Both the position numbers and the translations under genes were made by a program. From Symsagittifera roscoffensis (Eukaryota; Xenacoelomorpha; Acoela; Convolutidae), in the NCBI RefSeq assembly GCF_963678635.1, contig NC_087066.1, positions 61,102,875-61,166,874 of the forward strand: DNA of 64,000 nucleotides, written 5' to 3'. The notes below the pieces were generated by a model that was not told the DNA's origin, did not search any database, and was given only the letters and a program-made list of their open reading frames with translations. Each line of letters begins with the position of its first letter. The first letter of the stretch is position 1. Below, piece after piece: positions 1 to 13,214 of the stretch.

Positions 1-918
1 CGAAAAATCGACTGCCTGATTTAAGCGCTTTTCAGTGGTCGCGAAAAAAGTTGTCACGTGATTGTTTCATTGTTCTTCCTAACCACCGAGTTTGTTAATT
101 TTAACAGTCAGGACCAATAACAACTAAACCTTCAGAAGGGACAAGAGATAATAGCAGAGTTTTAATTTGTTGGTTGGTAGACTGTCCTATGTCCCAAAAC
201 TTTTTAATCCCAGGAGAAAAACTTTCAGCTTGAGACAATTACTTTTGAAGTAAAAACAAATATTGTATCTTAGGTCATATCCTCAGATTACAATAATTGA
301 AAGTGTTAGCAGGGTTTAGCAATAAATTATAGCAAATAGTGAATCGAAATGACTTATTATACATTCTCACAGTTGATGCACTCTTGTAGTTTTTTTTCGA
401 TAGCACTGTACCATTTTAATAGGTTACTCGAAGTTCACGGAGGACATTGACAGGGCAGTCCAGGGAGTTTGTGCCAATTGACCAGAATGATGTCAAACTT
501 AGAGCAATACGAACGAATTTTGTTCTGTCGGCCCAATTTTAGGAGATTAATTTGAACACGCTATGGTAGAGATGGTTAGAAGCACGTAAAGCTCTATTTA
601 GACGCTAGCCAGTCGTTTTAGGACCTAGGTTTACTTTCTGTCAGTATATACTTCCAGGCGAATGTTACATATGTATTTTTATGGCGCTCCTGAGTGTTAT
701 TCGTAACATTACGATAGGCGAGCCCGTTTACAGAAGCCTCCATGCCGAGTGGATGCTCACAAAAAGGCTCCTTATCAAAAACCAGAAGGATGTCCGAAAT
801 GCGAAAATCTTCCGGACTCCCTGACAAGCTTTTCAACCTAGTTAGGACAAAAAAGTCACGTTTCATAAAGAGTAGAGGGATTTGCCGCCCCGTCCTTCTT
901 TAAGCTGTAAATGGCCAA
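1..918. other. No recognisable gene; left edge of dead-element block
   Basis: No coding region was recognised. The minus strand is open for 82 codons at 618-866, but that reading matches no family I can name and has no visible splice context. Base composition is less AT-rich than the stretch after about 8.1 kb, which suggests this is the edge of the same relict block that continues to about 8.0 kb. Confidence 0.4.
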
Positions 919-1020
919 AAATAACTAAAGAAATACAAAAAAAATAAACAAAAACAAAAACCAAAAAACAAAACTTAACCAAAAAAATAACCAAAAAAAA
1001 ATCAAAAACACTAATCAAAC
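919..1020. repeat. A-rich low-complexity tract
   Basis: A run of about 100 bases made of CAAAAA- and AAAATAACC-like units directly precedes the integrase relict. It is simple sequence. Frames read through its complement are phenylalanine/valine-rich artefacts. Confidence 0.7.
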
Positions 1021-1024
1021 TTGA

Positions 1025-1760
1025 ATGATTTCTTCTACTGCACAAAAAAAACATTGGATCTCGAGATACGGATGCTTCATGACTTTCCAATCAGATAACG
1101 GCAAAACTTTTGTGGAGGACTTGATAAAAGAAAAAATGAAACGATCACACACCGCTCAAGCCCCTTTTACAACTTACAATCCGCAGAAAAGGACGCTGGT
1201 TACAGACGCAGAAAAGGACGCTGGTTAGCGTTATGAGGGTATACTGCTCAAGATATGTGACATACTGGGAGGAGCATCTGCCTGAGGTAGTGGGAGCGTA
1301 CAATAGCACACAACACGCAACCTGTGGCATAAAATTTTTGTGATGTTGACAGGAAAAAAAGGGCAAGGACATTAACATTTTTTCTACCTCACCGAGGACT
1401 TACTTGAAAGAAGTAATCATGAGACAGCAAAATTTGAATGAACTATGCAGGCCAGAACTGGCCAAGCGCAATGCATCTATAAAATAACTACAATCAGTAA
1501 GTCATGGGGACAAAACACTACGAAGTAGGCCAAAAAGTCTAGGTTTTTCAAACCATCATCCCACCGAAAGGAACAGAGAAACTACAAAAAAGCACCCTTC
1601 GCTTGAGCATTGGATGAGCAGCACACTACCTGGAAAGAAAATCGCCGGATTCATCGCCAGGATATTGGTGCCGAAAGATATGGAAGGCGTTGATTACGTA
1701 GTAGTAGAGGCGGCTTTTGAATTAAACGTGAAACAAAACCGGAGATAAATGACGAAAATC
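1025..1760 (+). pseudogene. Relict Ty3/gypsy-type integrase (core to C-terminal part)
   Basis: The plus strand reads, with several frameshifts and stops, as a retroelement integrase. Near 1,055-1,185 there is an integrase-core segment containing the FQSDNG motif (one of the catalytic acidic residues) followed by a helix and a TTYNPQ motif, as in the H-P-Q-(T/S)-NG region of the family. Downstream, another frame gives RVYCSRYVTYWEEHLPEVV and AYNSTQHAT (about 1,230-1,320), the typical segment after the core. A 25-bp direct duplication at about 1,180-1,225 adds to the damage. The upstream DDE residues, protease, RT and RNase H were not found, and no LTRs were identified. In the living family this enzyme joins retroelement cDNA to chromosomal DNA. 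The copy cannot be functional. Assignment to Ty3/gypsy rests on motif recognition only. Confidence 0.75.
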
Positions 1761-3399
1761 AGACAGCAATTATGAGTGATAACGCAAAGATCTAACTAAG
1801 TTCCGAAGGAAGACTCGAGAAAACCAGAACAAGATGAGAACCCGACACTCCTCTAATAATGCACATAAGAAGAGGTCGAAAGAAAGCAAGCAAAAAAACA
1901 GGAGGAATTGAGTGCAGACATGGTGGGAATAGGAGACCTGAAAATTGACTATGAGTGGCACATCATCATAGATGAGTAATCGTATTGGCAAGAAGACAAC
2001 AAGACAACAGCGCTCCCGCTGACGAAATAGACCTAGAGCAAAGGGGAAACAAAAAAAGCAAACAAACGAACTGAAGAACTCTAGATTGGAAGCTTTATCC
2101 ACCGACGAGTGGAGAGGAAAAGTGGAGCAAGCAGAAAGTGGTCATCTCCGCGATCAAACACATTCGAGAGATAAATTCGTTTTTCAGATGGATTGCAACG
2201 GACAGACCTCTCTAAGTACTCTCGAGCAATCCAGAGTCAGCATCATCGACGGGGATGTCGATAATTAATTTTGTCTGGGGAGTGGGGATAGGAATTGTGC
2301 ACACCGAAAGCTCCTTGATCTTGAAGCTGAGAGAAACCAGGGAGACCAGTAGATGAAATAAACCTACAGATGAAACAGGAACAGCCTGAACCAGCCTTTG
2401 GTCTAAAACTGAAATACAATTGAATACTCGGAGAACATCTTGATCACTGATTGCGACCTCATCCTGTCGAAGACGACTTGCGCGACTGGGCGGAATGGCA
2501 GCGTGGAATGGCAGGACAGAGACCAGGACTGGGTGGAATGGCAGCGTTCCATCACATAGTGTCAAAAACTCCCGGCAAATATTCATGTTTACTGGTAACA
2601 CGAATCAGCGACAAGAAATCAGTGAATCTGGAACACTTCTTGTTGCCATTGACTCGTCAAAGAGACTTTCTTGTCGAGAGATGTGTGAAAATAGTTCCAC
2701 TACCGGTTTACGATCAAAATAAAGGCAGATTGAATCCAATAGAGCTTTATGCTGTTCTTCATGTGATCTCGGCATAAACGAAAAAAACGATGCATCCCCA
2801 ATAGAAAAACTATTTGCGCATTAGCTACGGTTGCACAAAGAGAGATAAAACTCGAGTTTGTGGGATCAAATTGAGGAAACCTGGGCCTTGAAATCATTTC
2901 GATTCTATAAATGGTATGTGGCCAGAAAAAGGGGCAATAACTTAGAGGTTGTCTTAAATGAATGAATCTAAGCAGTAAACTCTATACAAAATTTCGGTAA
3001 GGTAATTCAGATGCTTGATTTACTCGCACCAGGTGCTGTTATATAACATTTGAAGGATTTGAATCTTGAATTAAACATATTTAAAATTTTTTTTACATTA
3101 ATGAGAAAAAAAGAAGAGGACAAAAACTGTAGTGTCTTTAATCCTCGTACCGTGCACGCTCTCTCTCGTAGGGAAAACAATTCGCGAAGAATTCGATTGG
3201 GCAAAGAAATTGAGTATCTTTTTTCAGGTTGAATTTGAACAAAATTTTCAAACAAAAAAAACTCAGTCATAACGAAGATTAAAGAACTTCTTTGTATGAC
3301 ACGAACACGAGCAAAACCACTGTAACAGTTGAGGTGAAGTTTCTTGAGTTGGCATCTCTGAAGTAGGTGCATTCGAAAACAGGTAATTTTAAGTTGACA
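1761..3399 (+). pseudogene. Unassigned relict coding DNA, possible transposase fragment
   Basis: Short open stretches on the plus strand (2,086-2,268; 2,451-2,777) follow the integrase, are broken by stops and switch frame. The 2,451-2,777 reading ends with the residues LNPIELYAVL. This resembles the N-P-I-E motif near the C-terminus of Tc1/mariner-type DDE transposases, but the expected tryptophan and the upstream catalytic aspartates were not located. Two similar segments (GGMAAW and GGMAAF, about 2,490-2,550) show a small internal duplication. 3,000-3,400 is more AT-rich and holds nothing recognised. I infer decayed mobile-element sequence of unknown class. Confidence 0.3.
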
Positions 3400-6120
3400 C
3401 TTCTAGGGAATGGCTGATCTTTCCTGGAAATCTGTGCCAGCATTCTTGTGGACACTAGAGATGGATGACTCATACAGACGCTTGAGAGATCTCGAATACA
3501 CCGAATTGGATAAACGTGTAGCGGCAATGCTGAATGCCGTATTGAAACTAGAGTCACTAGGCGAGGGGAGAGAGTAAGCCATGAATACCCTCTCGATGCT
3601 CGATGACGTGCTACACATCTGAACGAATCTCCAACGAGGCGCAGAGTGGGTGGATGCTCTGGAGTACTGATGGAGGCTTGCGAGTTCATGCCTTGGCCAG
3701 GAAATTTGGTTTAAGATACACCACCGAGTATGGGGCAGAGGAGTTACCACTCACAATCCGGCCGGCGACGTCGATTGGAGCCCATATGGCCAACAAGGCT
3801 CCCTCGATGATTCGAGCAAAGCGGACAGAGGTCGGCTATCCGGTTACTACCACACAGAGGAGATTTTTAGATTAGATCCAGAGCGAGTGGAATCAAGCAG
3901 CGCGAGAACGGGACCTGGCAACGTGAGAACGGAACCGGAAGACTCAGAAGAGAGGCCAGTTGAAACTCAAGCATGTCCAAAGATTATGTCAGGAAGCCAT
4001 CAGGTTCATGGAGAGGAAGACGGCAGAACAAGTGGAACCGAGTGAGCCCGCAGCGACTCGCTCGAGGCTAGAGTCCAAAATGGACGTCGACGAAACATCT
4101 AGGGCAGAGGGACATGTTTCGTGGATTAGACAGCATACGCTTCGCTCATCCCAACTGAATTGCTGATTAAGATCTTTCCGCAACAGATTGACAGACTAGA
4201 TAGGGGTTTAGTGGATACCGGACACCTCACCATATATCCGCCTTAGACCCACTCTTTTTCCTGGCTAGATCTATTGAGTCCAGTTTGGGAGAGCGAAGAG
4301 AAAAGATCTCCTACCCCTCAGAGCTAGGTGGCAGAGTCAGTATCAATTATTGAACCAGGAGGCAAGAAAAGAACCACTGGATGGCCTCAATAACCCTCAA
4401 GCAGGTCAAGCATTCTAGAGAGGATCAAGAAGCTAGACCCACAAGAGTTGGCAAAAGCTCATGGAGGCTTTGGTACGGAAAAATTTTCTCATGAATATCT
4501 GGTTGATCACTATTGCGTTTGTTGATTGACGGCTCATTAAGCACACTTATAGGGAACTTTCAGGATTACCAAGAAAGACAAAATTTGTTCCAGTCAATTA
4601 CAGCATGTTGAAAGAACTAGGGAGCCCATATTCTATCGTGAAACCGCCAAAACACAGGAAGAACATGGCTAGAATACTGGTGTTCCGCCACAATAGTCGT
4701 GAGTTCAGGTTAGGTGGGGACCTCGGAAAAACCAGAGACAAACCTATATTTCTTGCTCGGAGCAGAATTGAATCAAATGCTGACCCTCGTAATGGCGATC
4801 AGGTCAGAAATTTTTGCAAGTATGAATGATTGCATACGGTGAGACTCTTGGGCCATTAGGAGGAAAAGAGATGAACCACTAAGAAGGACCGGTAAGCGAT
4901 CGAGTACCTGTTTGCAGAAAAGGTAGAAGTACAAGAGTCTTACTTCTTCTAGTCTCGGATCGAAACGAGAATCGTATTAGTCTCCACGCCTGGGTACGCA
5001 AGCAGAACCCCTGCGCTTCGATTCATCTACGCAATGTTAGCCTTGGTCTCGGATAAAAGAGCGCAAAGAATTCTCATAGCTGCCCAAGCGTAAATTTTGA
5101 GACTTAGCAGCAAACTGAGCGGACATCTTGCACACGCTGAAAGGCTTCTATGAAATTGTAGACTCTCTGATTGTACTAGAAGAAATGTTGTGTCGAGGCG
5201 ATCTCGAATATCCGCTAGGTAGCTGAAGTTATAACCGGATATTGATGATGATCATCAAGTAATCAGCCATTTTCCCGCCAAAATATGGTTCAGAATTCTA
5301 GAATTCACCATATTGCCTTCATCGAGCGGCTCTCCAACACTTGTGCATGATACAAAACATGGCAGATACAATGAAATTGTTAAGGACATTGGTATACCGT
5401 CCTATTTGTGAAAAGAAGAAGTGGACATTCTTGAAACGTTGATTGGATAAGTTGGAGAAAAGTCATAGGAGGGGCTCCTTCGCTCATAGCCCAGGTGTGA
5501 GAAATCATGCAAGACCAAATTGATCAAGCAAAAAGGAGAGAAATGACGAGGGGTACATTTGTTTCGCTGGGGGCTTTTGAAGAACGCGCAAAAGGAGACT
5601 TAAGGATCGAGAGAACACAACAGATTTTAAAATTCTTGAGTTCCTGCTGGCAAAAAGATTACAGGGACGATTTGTTAGTACAAGATATAATGAGCATGAC
5701 AATCAAATTGTTACCCGCATTGTTTCATGTGTTTTTCAGGAGTCTGGCCAAAATGGGACCGGCTTTCTTTTAAGGAGGGATGTGGAAACACTGGAAGTTG
5801 ACAGTTGTTTGACGCTGAGTCTCCTGATACACGGGAAGTCAGACGTATTCAATCGCCTGCTGAAGTACAATGACCCAATGGCGATGGGTTGGGCTCACCC
5901 GAATATATAGACCATTTATTATAAATGTGCTGCTGGAATAGAGATGTTGCTGGTGGAGTACCTCTTGATGCAGAATGGACTCATGACTGGAGAGAAAAAC
6001 AAGCCGAAGATGAGAGAAGAATTGGTGAAGGTCATCGGTGGCATGCCTTTGCTCATGGATCTGTGTCTGGCTATGAGTTCAGCTCCTCTTGGAAAGATTC
6101 GGCTATTTTGAGGAGTTGGT
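3400..6120 (+). pseudogene. Unassigned relict coding block, first part
   Basis: The plus strand has a series of protein-like stretches of 30-90 codons that move between frames: about 3,590-3,940, 3,960-4,166, 4,430-4,830, 4,990-5,095, 5,505-5,770 and 5,780-6,115. They have balanced amino-acid composition (many charged residues, glycine and methionine), unlike the Phe/Leu/Ser-rich random frames elsewhere in the window, so this was probably protein-coding once. No catalytic or structural motif was recognised. Candidates are structural (Gag-like) or accessory genes of a retroelement or an old integrated virus; neither can be shown by eye. Every stretch is interrupted, so no product is expected. 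Composition is clearly more GC-rich than the flank beyond 8.1 kb, which supports foreign or TE origin. Confidence 0.4.
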
Positions 6121-8010
6121 AACTTGCATCCCTGGACCATCAGTAGCATTCGCATTTCCCGATCCACTATTAGCCGCCTACCGTTACTCAGTTGACCAGA
6201 CATATCCGAAACTCTGAAATCGGAACCGCTAAAAGAGGAAACGTTCGAGCTAATAACAAAAAAACTGGGGATGGTACCGGATAGTGACGTGTTTCGAGAT
6301 TTTCCGGTCATCACAAGGATGATTTTGAGGACGACGAGTTCATTTCTGGTACCGTCCATTTAAGCTGGAGTTCTGGTGGAGCTACAACAGAAGGAGTTTA
6401 CTCAAGGATGGGATCCGTTTTTTCTCAGCTACTCAGCAGCCATCCACTTTCACATGAGCAAGATACCCATCAACTCCTCGACAAACAAGGAGAGAAAGGC
6501 TGGAGGATCTCTGACACCCCGATGCAGAATAAAAGAGGTTACTAGCGTGCTAGAGATGGCCGGATTTGAGTACGAAAATCCAAAGTATCGAGGGCGCCGA
6601 ATCATACTGCAGGATGAGCACATGGCCCCAAAGGTAGATGACATACGTAGCACTAAAAAATGTGGCTAATGGATTGGAAGAAAAGGATTTGACACAATAC
6701 GAGGGGCATTGACTTGGAGCTGTGGCTGTACTTCATAATTCTCTCGCTAAAAACGATCATGAACACTCATGCCTTCATTTTTTTCAATTGACGCTCTGAG
6801 AAACCAGAAGAGCTTGCCCGTGCGTGGTAAACCAAGTTGAAGAGCCACTAAAGAGGAATCGTCCCGGAGCGCCAATTGAAAAGGCGATGGATGAGACATT
6901 CATCGATGTCAAAATGATGGACACTGAAGCTGCCACAAACCCTGGAGTGACTACCAAGAGAACAGACAAGATTTACAGTCCAGGGAAAAACTTCTCGATG
7001 ACTTGAGTGAGGAAGAGTGAGGCAACAGCGCCGCGTAGGAATCTGGACCTGCGGATGCGAGATCAACAGACGAGCCTGAATACGTTACTGTGAGTGATAT
7101 TTCCAGGGAAGTCAACACCTTGAAGGGAACAAGTCGTCGTTCCTGGATATCTTAACGCCAGAACAATGGTAGGCGTTTTTATTTGAGTTCAATCAACAGA
7201 GGCAAAGGAACGTTTCAAGGAGTTCCAGAAAGACCAGTGGCAGAACAAGATCTCAAGCCACAGCAAAAGGGATTCTACAAACGAACAAACGTCGGAAAGC
7301 GACTTGAGCAATGAATGGGTGTCGGCCAACATCAGCACATTGATGACTAGGAAAAAGCATTTACCAAGGAATACAGCCCAATCATGGTGGTTTGCCTTGG
7401 ATACGGTGAAAATACAAGAGAACAGTCAGAAGCGGTTGGATAAACGCCTTGCGATGAAGGGAAGGAGTTTGGCCACGCAGAAGGAGTCAGAAAAATGACA
7501 TAAATAATCTAGAGAAGAGAAGTCATCTGGCCAGACCTTGGGAAAACTTCTGATGGCAACTCCTTTTGTCACGACAGAGGGACATTGCTTTTTGCTTGGT
7601 GCCTGGCGGAAGTAACGCTAGGAGACCACACATCACATGACAAGAAGATAATAGGGGACAAGGATCTAAATATCTACAATATGTCGGCCTTAACCTTATC
7701 TCGTGACGAGTCTAGCCAGGGGAAGAATGCGATGTTTTTCTGGAGATAGATGATGTCCGCGATTCCGTGATGATGTCCGCGATTATGGTTTCCCACCAGA
7801 ATGCTATGAAGGAGATGGCTACAGAAAAATTAGTCTTGAGCGTTATATGAGACGTATACCAGAGTATGGGGATTGAAAGGGACGAACAGTCTGGAGAACT
7901 ATGCAAATTGATGACATTAGAAAGTTTTACGACCAAAAGTTCAAAAGCTTGATAGCAGATAGGGAGCAGATAAATCTTTCATGAGATGCAAATTTTTCTA
8001 CATGACTACT
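6121..8010 (+). pseudogene. Unassigned relict coding block, second part
   Basis: The same style of broken, protein-like plus-strand reading continues (6,376-6,669; 6,824-7,006; 7,100-7,500; 7,700-7,960). A stretch near 7,150-7,200 reads LDILTPEQW followed by a phenylalanine/glutamine-rich segment that has a Gag-like flavour. A 16-bp sequence (GATGATGTCCGCGATT) is directly repeated at about 7,750-7,790. No zinc knuckle, protease or RT motif was found. I treat this as one relict with the preceding block, because composition, strand and degree of decay are alike. It could also be two unrelated insertions. Confidence 0.35.
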
Positions 8011-9189
8011 GGTACTGTATTTCAGTTTGTTGGTATTCTGGAAGCTCACTGACGCAACGACGACGCACAAAGAGTACATTGACCCATATTCTAGGGAGTA
8101 TTTGCCAGTAGGATAAAAAAATCGATTTTCTTCATTACAATTGAGATTTTTGAAATTCTAAATTGGCCCCGTCATCTTTAAGCCTCTACCGCTAACTGAA
8201 AAACCAGTAACAGGAATCAGAGCAGCTGAATTAACAATTGTGGGAAAGCTGATAAAAATCATGCGAGAGTAAAATGCTATTGTCAAGTTGTCCGTAAACA
8301 TCAAACACGAGCAGAGTTGCCTTATTCCTGGCAGAAAGCAAGGAGAATAGATGCGAGAGTTCAACTTGTGGAGTAAAAAACATCTTGACAGGAAAGAACG
8401 CCCACAGAAGTGAGCCATTGGTCTAAACTGACTTGAGCAATTTTGTTACGAAAAATACTTGGGTTCTACTTAATAAAATTTCTTGAATTTTATTCACATT
8501 ACTTAAACGAGTCTGGAAGAAGCTCTAGACTTTTTTTTTCAGATACCACTACTTGAATTTAATTATATGTGTGCATTTTATCTAGTTATCTTGAAAAAAA
8601 AGCAAACTTTGGGTTGATCCATTTCAAGTCAATCTAATTAAAACTGTCCAATAAAACTAAATGAATGGTGATTATAATAGGTCCCAGCCTTGTTTTTAAG
8701 GTCGTTTGCGGGTTTTAGTTATTTAGAGACCTAGCCTTGGGGGCTTCCTTGAATCTCTTTAGAGGAGGGGGCGGGTATTTTGACAATGGCCTTTAAGTGG
8801 TAACGATCTTAAAAATCCATGTTATAAGCTTGAATTGGTTCCGACTGATTTAGGTGAAATTCGACTGAATAATATAACTTGAGCAAACGACTGTTAAAGA
8901 CAGTTTAATTGCTGTTTTTAAATTTTGATTGCAGTTTGAAAGCCGTTTCACTGTCTCAGCGACAGAATTATTTTAAATTTTCAAAAAATTTCCAATAAAA
9001 GTGTTAAGAGCTATAATGGCGTTTGCGTATCTTAGGTGTTTAAAGACCTGCAGGAGTCATATTGGTAGTTATTGAACTAATAGCTATTGAGCCTCTCTTG
9101 AACTCTCACTTGACTTATTGGTTCAGTGTAATTTTGTTTATTCCTGAAAATTAGGCGATGAGACCGCCTCGCTTGATCAGCTCACTGTG
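8011..9189. other. AT-rich sequence, nothing recognised
   Basis: Composition shifts to AT-rich at about 8.1 kb. No coding, RNA or repeat feature could be supported. Part of it may be the 3' untranslated tail of the minus-strand LINE that starts at higher coordinates. Confidence 0.4.
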
Positions 9190-11800
9190 TATTTTTTTCA
9201 TTTATCTCGTCTAATATAATAAATCCATTTTTCTTCCAATAATTGTCCTGGTGACTTTTGAATGCGTTGGTTGTTTTCGACTCCACTTCTTCTCGTAGCA
9301 GATAGTTTCAGTCTGTTGCGGCTCTGATTGTCAAATGCTTTTTCTTTCTGCGAGATTTTTTCGTCAAATCTGTTTAGTCATTTTTCCTCGTGTGTCCGAT
9401 GATCTATTCGTTTTAAGCTTTTATCGCATTTGGATTACATTGGTTATAATAAAAATTGAAAAGTTTCAATCACTGTTCCTCGTCTTCTACGGTGTTCAAG
9501 GGAAGTTAAGTGTAGCTTCTGCCGTCTTTCTCCTTAGTTCATTTCCCTCAAATCAATAGCCAGTGGAATTGCTCTCCGTTAAAAGTTTTCCATAATTTCA
9601 TATGTTTCTTGAGTCATGGATACCAAGGTTGATAGCAAAAACCAATGTGGGGTCGTAAACCAACGATTGAAAGTCATAAATTTGTAGTCATTTTGTTGAA
9701 AGCTTACTTAAATTTGCATTGATTGAGGTTGCTTTGTTTGGTTTGTCCATTTTTTGTCATAGAAAAACAAAAAGCTGTTTTGACCACTCTTCCAGCCTTT
9801 TAAGATCTTTTTGAAGAATTTAGTTGATATAAATTTGAAATAACACTGGATCGAGGACAGTACCTTAAGGAATACCAATATGGACACTTTTCCAACTTGA
9901 CTTGCTATCATTGATTACCACTCTCTTTTGCCTTTCGGAATTGAAGTCTTTTATCCAATTCATAGTTTTTGCGTGTATCGCATACTGTTGTAGAAAACCT
10001 GATAGATTTTTGTGCAGTAAGGAGTCAAATGATTTTTTGAAAACTAGGTAAATCACATCAACTTCTCTGTGGCTATCAGAGCACTTCCAGTTATCGAAGT
10101 TGTGATAATCTTCCATGTAAAAACCCAAATTGTTTATTTAAAGAGTTTTTTTTTCTGTTCACATGATTCATTGAGTGGGACCTGATGATTTTTCCAAAAA
10201 ATTTACAAACAATTGATGCAAGGCTTACTGCTCTGTATTTGTCCGCTATCAGTTTCATTCTTTTGAGAAAAACAGAAGGTATGTGCGCCAGTTTCCAATC
10301 ATTGGATAATTCTCTGTCGTTCCAAGTTTTTTTTTAAATTTGATCTTTTCATTGGTTTCTTATTCCAAACAAAATGGTCGGGTTGATTTTGTCTGGTCCA
10401 GGTGATTTTGAAAAATTGATAACAATTATCTGCTCTTTCAAAGTTTCTTCGGTAGTTTTTTGTCGCTAAATTGTCAAATGAAATTTGCTTCTTGAAGTTT
10501 CCATTTTCGGAAGGTTCATTTTTGAAAAACGATTGAAAAAAGTTGATAGAATCTCAATTAGAATTTCTGATTCATTTGTTGTTAATTTTCATTCTGCTTT
10601 AACTATTGCTGGTATTGCATTTTCTAGCAAAGTTTTTTTTGTTCTCACCTGGTTCCAATTTGTTTTGGTTCTAAATTAACTATTTTCGTTTTGTTTTTTT
10701 CCTCATGCTCAACAATCAATTTTAGCGCCTGCTCTTACTGCAGTTTTTCTGTTGTAATTTTTAGAGTTGAGTTTTGTTTAAGAACTGCAAAACTTGTCCG
10801 AAGCCTTCCTTTTTATTTTCATATACTTTTTTATTTCATTCTCGAGCGGTGCAATTTTCATAATTCTCTGTTAAGTTTTGTCAATGGTACAAACTTTTTT
10901 GTTAGGTCGAGCGGCAGGTTTTTTCAAGCCTCCTCTATGTTTTTTGCATCTTCATTTTTGATTTCGTTCATTTGTTGACGCATTGCTTCGTAATCTCCTT
11001 CTGCGAAATTGTATCAAATTTTTCAAACAATGATACGATTGATTGGTAACACAGTTTCTATGAGAACAGGGTCTTTTTGACCAAGGAGTGGTTTATTTTT
11101 TACCGGCATATCGAATAATAGGATATCAAGTAGAGATGGTTAAGTTGCTGCTGTGATGCAAGTTGGCTGGCTGATATGTCGGATAAGAAACGAATCTTGA
11201 CTGCATCCAAAAACTTGAACTCTTTGCCTTCATCAATTTTAGTTGTGCTCACTTCGCGCCAGTTTATCGAGGGTAAAGTTTGTATCACCAATAGTAAAAG
11301 ATATGACCTTCGTACTATTTCTCAGGTTACGTCGATTGATTGATTCAAAGAATTTTTGTTTGACTCTAGTGAATTTGGACTCCGGTCATGATTTTTTGAC
11401 CGATGGGAATGTCGCATACTAGCATTTCTTGGACGTCAATTTGTTCTTGTACTTTTAAAAAGCCGATTTTTCTTAAGTATGAACATTAAATTTTCTCGTC
11501 CATTGCTGTTTGGTTGTTTGGATTCATTGTAAATGATTCGATTTTTTAAATTTTTCAAACTGAATTTCACAAATTTTTGAGTTGTTTGGCTTAACTTTAA
11601 CTAAAGCAATTAAATCCGGTGGGTAAATCAGATCTTCAATTCAATTTATCAACTGCTGATGTTTTTCCTGTGTAAGTATGTCAATGTTCATGAACCAGAA
11701 AGTTACGTTTCCTGCCTCTCTGCATCTTGATTGACATTTTTAATTTGCAATCCTCGAGCCAAATGCACAAATATCCCTCTTCTTAATCATTCAAGTTTTC
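9190..11800 (-). pseudogene. Dead non-LTR retrotransposon (CR1/Jockey-like LINE)
   Basis: Read on the minus strand, frames switching many times. About 11,735-11,000 is an apurinic-type endonuclease: an opening segment with NIDILTQEKHQQLIN and DLIALVKVKP, then LDAV and DILLFDMP blocks. About 10,470-9,690 is reverse transcriptase: an early CKLLEKIIRSHL-like block, motif A at about 10,050 and motif B/C surroundings KSSWKSVHIGIP and PVLFQIYIN. In motif A the usual LDF reads LVF, so the catalytic aspartate is lost. After QIYIN the sequence jumps to LQKDLKRLEEWSKQ, so the segment that should carry the FADD active site is deleted. About 9,360-9,190 resembles the C-terminal tail of such ORF2 proteins. 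The living family copies itself by target-primed reverse transcription. The copy is incompetent and appears 5'-truncated. Confidence 0.85.
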
Positions 11801-12814
11801 TGCTCTCGTAACTAGTTTTCGAACTTCTTCTCTTTTCTTTAAACTTCGGTCGGCTCTAAACATGAGTTTTTTTTATTTCAGCATCTGTCGCTTTCAGTTT
11901 TTGTAAATTTCAAGCTCCATCAACAAAATCTTATATAGCGTGGAAATAAACTAATAGTGGTCTACTTATTTGGCATTCAAATTACCAAAGAAGTCGGATC
12001 CTTTTCACAATTTTTTTATCTTGTATGTAAAATTTTTGTCTCTGGTTTTTCGCGTTTCAGTTTCACTTGACGCATTTTTTTTCGCTCGGTAGATGATGAT
12101 TTTTTCTTCCTTTGATACTCCTCATCTTCTTTGCGCTTTTGCTTTTCAGTTGCTTTCTTTTAAAATTTTTTAGAGGTTTCACTTTCCAAATTTTACTTCC
12201 TATTACAGTCTTGTAAATTTACTAATGTTCCCATGAGTAGGTGCTCCAGTTATTATTTTGTAGAGATCAGTAATCATGATGTTCGTGTTTTCCATTGTTG
12301 AGTCGGGGTCTTCTGTGAGCTTTCTGAAAGATATATTGTCTCCAGGTTTTGTTCTTCATTGATCAACTCATTCGCAGCAGGGCAGCAATCAGCACAAAAT
12401 TGAACTACAGCTGGTTAACACATACATTAAAAAGCTGCGTTCGGCATCCTGAGGCATTTCGCTCAGACATGTTTACGACAACGATTGCACTCCATCCATT
12501 ATATGTGAGGTTTCCGTATGTTAACACGAAAATTCTAATTTCCCAAGGCTCGATGGGGTCCCTCACTGACATTGAGCTTTTATGGGCTATTGTTTTTATC
12601 TTTAGGAGGCAAATCTCAGAAAGAGTTTTCTCTAAAACCCATTTCGCTGATCCAGGAAAAAAAACCCAGACACTACAACTCGAGCTAAAAAATTTTTCCA
12701 TGTACACGAACAATACCCTCTAGAAATTCGTTTCGCAGCTCCAAGATAAGAAACACTCAAAAACTACAAAAGCAATTTAAAAGAAATAACATTACCATTA
12801 TCTTAGGATATTAC
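11801..12814. other. Linker between elements; unassigned open frame
   Basis: 12,349-12,723 on the plus strand is open for 124 codons and 12,405-12,713 on the minus strand for 102 codons, in a patch that is less AT-rich than its surroundings. Neither reading was recognised and both may be accidental. The minus-strand reading contains a W-V-F-F-P-G segment but no family motif. The rest may be the 5' part of the minus-strand LINE or unrelated filler. Confidence 0.3.
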
Positions 12815-13214
12815 CATTTTTTTTATTGGAAAGGCTTGATGTTTTCACGAAGAAATTTTGTTGTAATCGATCTATCGTTATTGCTTTGATGGGGCTGATG
12901 CTGTTGTTTATCAGCTCTTGCCACATAAAGATATCGTTTTTATCTCGCAGATTTCCTCGAATAAGCAGATCTTGGAAATTTTTTTGGTGTTTTTGTTGTT
13001 CGGGTTGAATTTGAGTCCGGGAACAGTGAACAATTTTCCTTGTAGTCGTTTTTGAATAGGATCGGATAAAACTTTGACGACACGATCAAGCAATTATAAT
13101 CAATGTTGTAAACCATAGAATAAGGGGATAATTTTCAACCGGTTTTTCCTAATCTCATGCTACTATGTAAGTCATTTCAGAAATTTTTGTTTTAGCCAAA
13201 GTTTTTCGATTCTG

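Noticed and set aside
2451-2777. A mariner-type transposase gene
   Set aside because: Only the NPIE-like motif is present. The catalytic aspartates and the rest of the domain were not seen, so it is mentioned only as a weak possibility.
3400-8010. Assignment of the relict block to a viral nucleocapsid-like gene
   Set aside because: Some stretches had the general look of a nucleocapsid or Gag protein, but no diagnostic motif was found. Naming a virus would be a guess.
1-8010. LTRs flanking the gypsy-type relict
   Set aside because: No pair of direct repeats with TG...CA ends and no primer binding site could be found by eye.
12349-12723. 124-codon plus-strand frame as a gene
   Set aside because: Both strands are open over the same interval, no motif is recognised and it sits between two retroelements.
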